A DNA stretch of 64,000 nt from SZUA-442 sp963759175. GTDB taxonomy: Bacteria > Actinomycetota > Acidimicrobiia > Spongiisociales > UBA5794. The stretch is taken from NCBI GenBank assembly GCA_963759175.1, contig CAVWXP010000010.1, positions 1 through 64,000 of the forward strand, written 5' to 3'. A program made the position numbers and the translations under genes. Position 1 is the stretch's first letter; every line of letters begins with the position of its first letter. The notes under the pieces were generated by a model. That model searched no databases. It worked only from the letters and a program-made list of their open reading frames with translations, and was not told the origin of the DNA. Below are positions 1 through 5,827 of this stretch, in pieces.

Positions 1-32
1 AAACCTCAGAGGTCCTACATCCTCTGGGGTTT
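1..32. repeat. Tail hairpin of a repeat unit lying left of the window
   Basis: Positions 1-12 and 21-32 form a 12-bp stem with one G-T wobble around the 8-nt loop TCCTACAT. The same loop closes the hairpins of the units at 3129 and 5382, and a one-base-longer version closes the one at 37. This is therefore the 3' end of a further unit whose body lies outside the window. The stem could act as a terminator, but no long T-run follows it. Confidence 0.7.
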
Positions 33-36
33 CTTC

Positions 37-245
37 ACGTTCGGGATTTGAACACGCGACCTTCTCCGAAGGTCGAAACCGGAGTCGGATGCTCGCTTCG
101 CTTCGCACCCGCTGTCTGCTATCTGCGAACTGGACTCCGGTCTCCGTAGACGGTGCGTTCACGGGCTGGGGTTCGAGATCTTTGGTTCAAATCCCGCCCC
201 CGCTACGAAGAGAACCCTTGGAATACCTACATTTCCAGGGGTTCT
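37..245 (+). repeat. Repeat unit A with Met-tRNA 3'-half signature and terminal hairpin
   Basis: The unit carries CCGAAGGTCG (66-75), which is the 3' strand of an anticodon arm. A 108-nt insert follows, containing GCTCGCTTCGCTTCGCACCC. Then comes a T-loop and acceptor 3' strand starting GGTTCAAATCCCGCCC (184-209), and a 13-bp hairpin (211-223 / 233-245, one G-T wobble, loop TACCTACAT). Within the insert, 78-85 and 134-141 are perfectly complementary. The start is set where the homology to unit D (5570) begins. No D-arm or 5' acceptor strand is present, so it is not a functional tRNA gene. It may be an attachment-site relic. Confidence 0.75.
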
Positions 246-385
246 CTGCCGTCTGGGCTGAGTCGAGACGGTGCGCCTGAAGCCATCCTGAAGCCAAACG
301 ACGCTGCGTCAGCCTCCCCTGTGTGGACTCATGATCTTGTTCGACAGGACTTGACCACGGTGTGTGGTCAACCGTGTCCAAGAAA

Positions 386-424
386 ATCGAGGCAACTCCA
401 CATCCAAGGATCGAGGCAACTCCA
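386..424. repeat. Pair of 15-bp direct repeats upstream of the protease gene
   Basis: ATCGAGGCAACTCCA occurs at 386-400 and again at 410-424, so the copies are 24 bp apart start to start. They lie about 85 bp upstream of the protease start, a spacing compatible with a tandem activator or repressor site. No regulator can be assigned. The rest of the 246-509 stretch shows no gene. Confidence 0.45.
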
Positions 425-509
425 GGTAGTCCATTCGCGACGAAGTGGAGGTAGCGGACACGTAGATAAGTAGCAGCTCACAGAGCGACGATCGGACTGG
501 AGGCAGACA

Positions 510-1709
510 ATGAGCGTTAAGCGAGGATGGCAGTTGGTGGTTTCGGCCATGTTGGCTGCGGCTTTGGCTGTCGCGACGCTCGGACCTGCAGTGGCCGATG
601 AGCGTCGAGTTTCATCGGACGAGACATCGGACCGGGCGACATCCCTGTCGAAGGCAGCTATCGAAGACCTAGCGTGGCAAGCCGATCTCGAGGGTATCTC
701 CCTTCAGGAGTCGATCGAGAGGTACGGCTGGCATGAGCCGTTTGCCATTCTCGCCCACGCGCTCCGCACAGAGTATCCAGAAGACTTCGCAGGCGCTCGA
801 ATCCTCCCGGAGGAGGCCACCGCATGGGTTGCATTCAAGAGAGAGGTTCCCCGGCAGGCTGCAAGGGCCGTCGCCGCCTTCGACCACCCGGTGGATGTTG
901 TGGAGCATCGCGGCTACTCGGAACAAGAACTGGACGCTCAGCTGATCAATGTCCACCACGAAATCCTCGCCTTGGACTATGTCGAGACGGCATCATCGGG
1001 GTATGACATTGCGAGCGGTGTGATCAAGGTCGAAGTCCAGGTGGACCCCGATCTCACGAGCACATCAGACACCGAGAACGTGGAGAGGATTCTGACGAAC
1101 GTTCCCGATGCGATGGGTTCCAACGTTGTTCTCGCGATCGTAGACAACGTCGAAGGGGTTGGCGACACCACCCTCTACGGCGGGGGAACTCTCTCAGAGT
1201 GCACCGCAGGGTTTACGCTGAAGAAGACGAACGGCCTTAGGAATGTGTCCACCGCAGGGCACTGCGGGAACAACCTAACCTACGGCTCTACGACCCTCAC
1301 GTGGGGAGACGAGCACCAAGGAACGTGGGGAGATGTACAGCGGATGTCCGCTCCTTTGCAGGTGACGCTCTCGGACGACTTCTACTACAAGTCAGGGTCG
1401 CGCCGGGACACGATCAGCACCGGGTTTCCATCGGAAGGCCAACTGCTATATCGATACGGTAAGTCAACAGGACGCCAGTCGGACAATGTGTATCAGCTGA
1501 ACCACTGCAACGGGAGCAGATGCCATCTCACTGCGATGCACAACCGAGAGGCAAGCGGCGGTGACTCCGGCGGTCCGTGGTACCTGGGGAACACGGCCTA
1601 CGGGATTCACCAAGGGGGAAAGTGGTGGAACCTCAAGTGGCGCGACCTGTTCACGCCTGTTTCGTACATTGACGACGGGATGTCGGGATGGAGTGTTGCC
1701 ACAAGCTGA
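510..1709 (+). CDS. Secreted chymotrypsin-fold (S1-like) serine protease
   Basis: The 399-aa precursor starts with a Sec signal peptide (residues 1 to about 30, ending AVADE). An acidic prodomain of roughly 190 residues follows. The C-terminal trypsin-like domain carries TAGHCGNN with catalytic His251, the motif GDSGGPW with Ser353, and a likely catalytic Asp275 in WGDVQ. Cysteine pairs around His251 and in NHCNGSRCH suggest disulfides. The long propeptide resembles streptogrisin/alpha-lytic proteases, but I cannot name a subfamily. A Shine-Dalgarno GGAGGC lies just before the ATG. The gene sits between repeat units A and B as cargo of the island. It is probably an extracellular peptidase and its substrate is unknown. 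Confidence 0.88.
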   Translation: MSVKRGWQLVVSAMLAAALAVATLGPAVADERRVSSDETSDRATSLSKAAIEDLAWQADLEGISLQESIERYGWHEPFAILAHALRTEYPEDFAGARILPEEATAWVAFKREVPRQAARAVAAFDHPVDVVEHRGYSEQELDAQLINVHHEILALDYVETASSGYDIASGVIKVEVQVDPDLTSTSDTENVERILTNVPDAMGSNVVLAIVDNVEGVGDTTLYGGGTLSECTAGFTLKKTNGLRNVSTAGHCGNNLTYGSTTLTWGDEHQGTWGDVQRMSAPLQVTLSDDFYYKSGSRRDTISTGFPSEGQLLYRYGKSTGRQSDNVYQLNHCNGSRCHLTAMHNREASGGDSGGPWYLGNTAYGIHQGGKWWNLKWRDLFTPVSYIDDGMSGWSVATS

Positions 1710-1795
1710 CGGGGAGTCCGAGCCAACGGCGATGCCATGCGTGGCAACGTAGCGGGCGCTGCCAATCCAACGCAGAGGCGACCCGACGAAGGTCC

Positions 1796-2557
1796 ATGCC
1801 GAAGGGTCTCCGCCTGACCGGCGGAGAGCATTCCTGGTCGCGACCGGACCCCCCGGCTCAAGCCACTCTGGCGTGGTTCTGGCTGGTCGTTGCCATGGTC
1901 GGAGCGTTGGTGGCGTGCGGCGGTGGGCCCAACGCAGACGCCGAGGCGTTCAGCTGCTCGGTCCAAGCAGACCGGCGCTACCCAACGGATCTGCTTCAAG
2001 GGCCCGACCTCTCGCGCGACGCCTTCCTTGACACAGAGGCAGGACAGGCCATGCACGCGTACTTCACCACGGAACCCGGCGCACGCGAGGCGGAGGAGTA
2101 CTGGCTAGCGAATGGCTTCACGATCGTCAGCAGGCACCTAGTCCTCGGCTATGAACACGAGCATCCTTTCGTTGAGTTCGAGATGCTGGGAGGTGAGATA
2201 GGGGCCGGCACCTGCTCACCGACGCTCCGGTCCGGGGACCTCACCGCCTACGAGTGGTCCTTGCCGTCCACTCCCGCGACCGACACCACGATCGTCGCTG
2301 CAACCGTCGCCGGCTCCGGCTGTGTACGTGACGATGGCTCAATCCATGCCGTCTCCCAAGTTGAGTCCATCGAGGTGATGGAGTTCGCTGATCGCGTCGA
2401 GGTGACCGTGTGGGGCCTCGAGGCCGAGCCTCTGCTGACTTGCTCAGACATCGACTTCTCGATGCCGATTGGGATCGCCCTGTCTGACCCTCTCGGGAGT
2501 CGAGCGCTCATTGATACCGGTCGGATACCGGCTGTCAAGGTGACCCCGGCAAGGTAG
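1796..2557 (+). CDS. Putative lipoprotein of unknown function
   Basis: I start the gene at ATG 1796, because that gives a lipoprotein signal: a hydrophobic stretch ending in LVAC, with the lipidated Cys at about residue 41, followed by GGG. An earlier in-frame codon at 1688 overlaps the protease gene and adds a non-signal-like stretch. The mature part (about 210 aa) is acidic, contains three later cysteines (CSV, GTCSP, SGCVR) and matches no family I recognise. It follows the protease by 86 bp and may be co-transcribed, for example as a surface partner or inhibitor, but that is only contextual inference. Confidence 0.6.
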   Translation: MPKGLRLTGGEHSWSRPDPPAQATLAWFWLVVAMVGALVACGGGPNADAEAFSCSVQADRRYPTDLLQGPDLSRDAFLDTEAGQAMHAYFTTEPGAREAEEYWLANGFTIVSRHLVLGYEHEHPFVEFEMLGGEIGAGTCSPTLRSGDLTAYEWSLPSTPATDTTIVAATVAGSGCVRDDGSIHAVSQVESIEVMEFADRVEVTVWGLEAEPLLTCSDIDFSMPIGIALSDPLGSRALIDTGRIPAVKVTPAR

Positions 2558-2590
2558 TCCAGTGCGTCCCAAGGTAGAGATGACGCACTC

Positions 2591-2630
2591 GTCAACATGT
2601 GTTGACGGCGTGTTGTAGTGCTGGTACGTT
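2591..2630 (+). promoter_or_regulatory. Operator and promoter of the small toxin-antitoxin-like operon
   Basis: GTCAACATGTGTTGAC at 2591-2606 is an inverted repeat (7-bp arms, 2-bp spacer). It overlaps a -35-like TTGACG (2602-2607). A -10-like TACGTT follows at 2625-2630 after a 17-bp spacer. Six bases later lies GTG 2637, so transcription and translation could start together (leaderless). An inverted repeat over the -35 is typical of autoregulated toxin-antitoxin operons. Confidence 0.55.
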
Positions 2631-2636
2631 GCATGC

Positions 2637-2869
2637 GTGGACATCGAACCAAGCGCACGCACGGTGTCCATGACGAAGACATGATGCACGCACTCAGACA
2701 CCATTGGCGAGCCTTCGAGACTGGTGACCCGGACGTCACGATGTTCATCGGACCATCGCGGACGGCGGAACCGCTCGAGATCGGTGTGGTGGTGGACGCC
2801 GACGGTGTCGCGATCATCCACGCGATGGACGCTCGGCCGAAGTTCCTGAAGGGCTGGTGGACGCCATGA
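2637..2869 (+). pseudogene. Small toxin-like protein (DUF4258/BrnT-like), probably frameshifted near its 5' end
   Basis: The open frame reads from 2618 or 2633 to 2869. It contains a segment HGVHDEDMMHAL, then IGPSRTAEPLEIGVVV and IHAMDARPKFL, which I recognise from small actinobacterial RNase-toxin-like proteins partnered with HTH proteins. The best start by promoter geometry is GTG 2637. That codon is in another frame and reads VDIEPSAR, the kind of N-terminus this family has, before hitting a stop at 2682. A one-base indel near 2660 would join the two halves. Alternatively, translation starts at 2618 or 2633 and gives an intact 78-83 aa protein. The downstream ATG overlaps its stop, showing coupling. 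The family assignment is from memory of motifs only. Confidence 0.5.
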
Positions 2870-3135
2870 CCAAGACGAGATCTGAGAGAACACGGGCTCT
2901 CGAGCAGTGGGCAGACGACGTCGACGCATCAGACCTGAAGGTCGCTGACACCGAGGCTTTGCGCCAGATCGCTGAACTCGTCGAGCGACGCGATCAGATG
3001 GACGAGGAGCTGACCGAAGCCGTGAGGATGGCGCGGAGCTCGAAGCGCAGCTGGTCAGAAATAGGGGCAATGCTCGGCGTGTCCAAACAGGCCGCTCAAC
3101 GGAAGTACGCAAAGGTCACCCCTTCGGACTCATAA
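2866..3135 (+). CDS. Small helix-turn-helix antitoxin-like protein
   Basis: This 89-aa protein starts at ATG 2866, overlapping the previous stop (ATGA), which indicates translational coupling. The N-terminal half is charged and helical. Residues about 60-80 form a helix-turn-helix (SWSEIGAMLGVSKQAAQ) resembling the small sigma-like HTH of antitoxins. It is the likely DNA-binding antitoxin of the upstream toxin-like gene and may bind the inverted repeat at 2591. Its stop codon TAA lies inside CTCATAACCC, the anticodon-loop sequence that opens repeat unit B, so the C-terminal residues may be set by the repeat junction. Confidence 0.65.
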   Translation: MTKTRSERTRALEQWADDVDASDLKVADTEALRQIAELVERRDQMDEELTEAVRMARSSKRSWSEIGAMLGVSKQAAQRKYAKVTPSDS

Positions 3136-3318
3136 CCCGAAGGTCGAAACCCGTATCGGACGCTCGCTTCGCTTCGCACCCGTCGCCTTCTGCCCACGAG
3201 CTGGATCTCGGCCTCCGCAGACGGTAGGTTCACGGGCCGGGGTGCGATACTCCTGGTTCAAATCCCGCCCCCGCTACGAACGAAACCGTTGGCAGTCCTA
3301 CATCTGCTGGCGGTTTCG
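3129..3318 (+). repeat. Repeat unit B with Met-tRNA 3'-half signature
   Basis: The unit opens with CTCATAACCCGAAGGTCG (3129-3146), the anticodon loop (CAT) and 3' strand of a Met-tRNA anticodon arm. It continues with a 108-nt insert sharing GCTCGCTTCGCTTCGCACCC with units A and D. The T-loop/acceptor 3' strand is at 3255-3280. The unit ends in a 15-bp hairpin (3281-3295 / 3304-3318) with the loop TCCTACAT. The T-stem 5' strand is replaced (CTGG instead of a strand matching CCCGC), so the tRNA cannot fold. From 3319 to the AbiE operator at 3404 I see no gene. Confidence 0.8.
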
Positions 3319-3403
3319 TCGCGTCTGGGAGTTGTCGATCCCGGTGCCTCTGCAGTGAGCCTGGACTCCCGTGGGTGTTGCCAACCGCCCTCGAGGGTTG
3401 AGA

Positions 3404-3436
3404 AACTATTGGAAACCGATAGTTATGCAGTAGGAT
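3404..3436 (+). promoter_or_regulatory. AbiE operon operator and leaderless promoter
   Basis: AACTATTGG (3404-3412) and CCGATAGTT (3416-3424) form an inverted repeat with one wobble and an AAA spacer. A -35-like TTGGAA (3409-3414) lies within it. The -10-like TAGGAT (3431-3436) ends six bases before GTG 3443, so the transcript is probably leaderless. AbiEi antitoxins are known to repress their own promoters by binding inverted repeats, which fits this arrangement. Confidence 0.55.
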
Positions 3437-3442
3437 AGAGCC

Positions 3443-4069
3443 GTGGACGGAGCGATACGCCCTCCGATTGGGGCTCGTCTCAGCGACCTAGCTGAGACGC
3501 AGCAAGGCTATTTCACACGTTCCCAGGCCGTTCGTGAGGGCGTCGACGACATGGCACTGCAGCGCGCCACCAAAAGCGGAGCGATCGATCGCCTTGATCA
3601 CGGCGTCTATCGGATCACCGGCGCTGGCCAAGACGCTCACGAGAGGCTTCGCGTCGCTTGGCTCCGTCTCACACCCGAAATGTCGCCTCGGCAGCGCACG
3701 ATCCATCCGCACCTTTGGGTGGCGTACCGATCGGCGGCATCTCTCTTCGGTCTGGGCGTGATCGCCGCCGACATGCCGGAGTTCATCTCGGACCGGCGCA
3801 TTCAGACGCGGGCCGAGGTCAGGATTCGAGTCCGATCAGAGGGGCTGTCGCGGGGGGAGTGGATGGTACACGATGGCTTCGCGGTCACAACACCGGAGAG
3901 AACGATTGCCGACCTGGCAGCGGATCGGATGGACGGTGGGCACCTCGGTCGTGTTGTCTCCGATGCCCTGGCGACGGGTCACGTCACCGATGACGAAGTG
4001 CGAGCTGCCCTTGCAGGTAGGGCCGATCTCGAGGCGATCGTGGCCCAGGCGACGGGCAAGGCACGTTGA
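3443..4069 (+). CDS. abiEi: Type IV toxin-antitoxin system antitoxin, AbiEi family
   Basis: The 208-aa protein has an N-terminal winged helix of the AbiEi type (GYFTRSQAVREGV, then LDHGVYRI). The C-terminal domain contains LWVAYRSAASLFGLG and TTPERTIADLAADR, both typical of the family. It represses its operon and counteracts the AbiEii nucleotidyltransferase toxin, giving abortive phage defence in characterised systems. Its stop TGA overlaps the toxin ATG by one base. The GTG start is chosen because it lies seven bases after the -10 element. The module is framed by repeat units B and C. Confidence 0.85.
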   Translation: MDGAIRPPIGARLSDLAETQQGYFTRSQAVREGVDDMALQRATKSGAIDRLDHGVYRITGAGQDAHERLRVAWLRLTPEMSPRQRTIHPHLWVAYRSAASLFGLGVIAADMPEFISDRRIQTRAEVRIRVRSEGLSRGEWMVHDGFAVTTPERTIADLAADRMDGGHLGRVVSDALATGHVTDDEVRAALAGRADLEAIVAQATGKAR

Positions 4070-4968
4070 TGGATCGCGTGGACGGCGTGCCCTACACAAC
4101 AGCGAGAGCTTTCGAACGGGCGTTGAGCGATCGGATCGCCAACGGTTCGGAATCGTCGGCGTATGGGGTTTCGGAGCTCCGGCGTCAGATTGCCCACGGT
4201 CGTCTCCTTGCGAGGGTGTTCTCCCACGAGCCCGAACGCTGGGTTCTGAAGGGAGCAACCGGCCTGCTCGTCCGGATGCCCGGCCGTGCCCGACACAGCA
4301 TCGACGTCGACCTCTTCTTCGCCGGCGAGATCGCAGAGGCCCTCGATGCTCTCCGGGAAGCGGTCGAGGAGGATCTCGGCGACTACTTCACGTTCGACAT
4401 CGAGCACGGACCAGAGCTCTCCGGCGTGACGACAGGCAGCCAACTCCGAGCAACCGCCTATCTCGGCGACAGGGTCTTCGAGACCTTCCGCATCGACATC
4501 GTCGTCGACATTGCCATGACCGACGACCCGGATTCGACTCCACCCATCGAGCCAATCGAGATCCCGGGACTCCACAGCGTTCCCTATCGGACATACCCGA
4601 TCCAGGATCAGATCGCCGACAAGCACGCAGCCATGACGGATACCTACGCGGGTCAACCGAGTACCCGGTACCGGGATCTCGTTGATCTGGTACTGATCGC
4701 CACCACCCAGACCGTAGATGCCGGTTCCCTGCACACGGCCCTGGACAGCGAGCATCGGCGGCGAGGTACGGCACTGATTGCCGAGACAGCGCTGCCCTCG
4801 GAGGACTGGCATGGTGGATACCGCCGGCTTGCAGTCGAAGTCCCCGGCTTCGACTACCCGGACGCGGCCGACGCCATCAGCATCGTGAACCGATTCGTCG
4901 GGCCAGTGGTTGCTGGCTTGACGAACGGAACATGGGATCCCGAGAACCTCGAATGGAGAACGCCATGA
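4069..4968 (+). CDS. abiEii: Nucleotidyltransferase toxin, AbiEii/AbiGii family
   Basis: This 299-aa protein has the DUF1814 nucleotidyltransferase fold: LKGATGLLV near residue 61, followed by SIDVDLFF with the metal-binding acidic residues near 80. A later DLVDLVLI helix is also typical. Family members transfer nucleotides to tRNA or other targets and arrest growth. An alternative TTG lies one codon upstream at 4066. The partner antitoxin is immediately upstream. The toxin stop overlaps the next ATG (ATGA), so a third gene is translationally coupled. Confidence 0.85.
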   Translation: MDRVDGVPYTTARAFERALSDRIANGSESSAYGVSELRRQIAHGRLLARVFSHEPERWVLKGATGLLVRMPGRARHSIDVDLFFAGEIAEALDALREAVEEDLGDYFTFDIEHGPELSGVTTGSQLRATAYLGDRVFETFRIDIVVDIAMTDDPDSTPPIEPIEIPGLHSVPYRTYPIQDQIADKHAAMTDTYAGQPSTRYRDLVDLVLIATTQTVDAGSLHTALDSEHRRRGTALIAETALPSEDWHGGYRRLAVEVPGFDYPDAADAISIVNRFVGPVVAGLTNGTWDPENLEWRTP

Positions 4969-5309
4969 TCCCTGAGTCCGGTCTCGATCGTCTGCGTCAA
5001 TGGGTCGAAGACGAGAACAACCGAATGCCAGAAGCGGTGCGCGACCAGATCCGCTACGAACTCGATGTGACGGATCGAACCGCAACGCTCATCGAGTGCC
5101 GACCGCCATGGAATCCCGACCTGAGTTCGGACTGGACGAGGCTTCCGGTGGCGCGGTTCCGGTACACGAAACACCTCAGGGTGTGGTCGCTGTACTGGTC
5201 CGATCGGAACTCCGAATTCCACGAATACGACCTCATCGGACCATCGACAGACATCGAGGATCTCATCGCAGAAGTCGAGCGAGATCCGACCTCGATCTTC
5301 TGGGGCTGA
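4965..5309 (+). CDS. DUF3024-like small protein coupled to AbiEii
   Basis: The 114-aa product starts at ATG 4965, overlapping the toxin stop. It contains IECRPPWNPD, the strand ARFRYTK, and LRVWSLYWSDRNSEFHEYD. This proline/tryptophan-rich pattern matches DUF3024 proteins as I remember them, which have no assigned function. Coupling to an AbiE pair is notable: the protein might modulate the system or be a passenger. The ORF extends upstream to 4932, but the overlap makes 4965 the better start. Confidence 0.65.
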   Translation: MIPESGLDRLRQWVEDENNRMPEAVRDQIRYELDVTDRTATLIECRPPWNPDLSSDWTRLPVARFRYTKHLRVWSLYWSDRNSEFHEYDLIGPSTDIEDLIAEVERDPTSIFWG

Positions 5310-5381
5310 CGTGACGAAGGCAACGGACGGACCCGAGCGTACCTATTAGTGAAGGAGGCCGATCGGTGTCGACTCGTTTGG

Positions 5382-5567
5382 CTCATAACCCGAAGGTCGA
5401 AACCCGAAACGGGACTCCCTCCGGTCGCCCCGCCGACACCTGCCAACAGCTAGACCTCGGCCGCCGCCGACGGTCGACTCACAGGCAGGGGTTCGAGACC
5501 TCTGGTTCACATCCCGCCCCCGCTACGAAGAAAGCCCTTGGAGGTCCTACATCCTCCAGGGGTTTTC
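5382..5567 (+). repeat. Repeat unit C with Met-tRNA 3'-half signature
   Basis: It opens with CTCATAACCCGAAGGTCG (5382-5399), followed by a 104-nt insert more diverged than in the other units. The T-loop/acceptor strand GGTTCACATCCCGCCC starts at 5504. A 15-bp hairpin (5530-5544 / 5553-5567) has the loop TCCTACAT. Just before the unit, a good Shine-Dalgarno AAGGAGG (5352-5358) and GTG 5366 begin a reading frame that enters the repeat after about five codons, as if a gene start had been cut by it. Confidence 0.8.
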
Positions 5568-5569
5568 TC

Positions 5570-5772
5570 ACGTTCGGGATTGGAACACGGCGACCTTCAC
5601 CGAAGGCCGAAACCCCGCGTCGGATGCTCGCTTCGCTTCGCACCCATCGCCTGCTGCCTGCGAGCCGGACTTCGGTCACCGTCGACGGCGGCGTTCACGA
5701 GCTGGGGTTCGATACTTCTGGTTCACATCCCGCCCCCGCTACGAAAGAAACCTCAGAGGTCCTACATCCTCA
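5570..5772 (+). repeat. Repeat unit D, truncated at its terminal hairpin
   Basis: It follows unit C directly in tandem and resembles unit A most: CACGTTCGGGATT at the start, GCTCGCTTCGCTTCGCACCC in the insert, and a T-loop/acceptor strand at 5720-5745. The final hairpin keeps its left arm, the loop TCCTACAT and only CCTC of the right arm before unrelated sequence. The right edge of the island is therefore near 5772. From there to the permease start at 5828 I see no feature. Confidence 0.75.
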
Positions 5773-5827
5773 GTAGGCGTGGCTTGTAGGATCGCTGCTG
5801 GCTGAGAATGGGTCTCGCGGTGTTGCT

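Noticed and set aside
3147..3254. A self-splicing group I intron inside a tRNA
   Set aside because: The insert is only about 108 nt, lies after the anticodon arm rather than in the loop, and no group I core elements are visible.
3129..3280. A complete Met-tRNA gene (CAT anticodon)
   Set aside because: Only the anticodon-loop/3' strand and the T-loop/acceptor 3' strand exist. There is no 5' acceptor strand or D-arm, and the T-stem 5' strand does not pair.
37..5775. CRISPR array or classical integron attC sites
   Set aside because: Units are about 190-210 bp and irregularly spaced by whole gene modules. The attC consensus ends (RYYYAAC / GTTRRRY) are not present in the expected symmetric form, and no cas or intI gene is seen.
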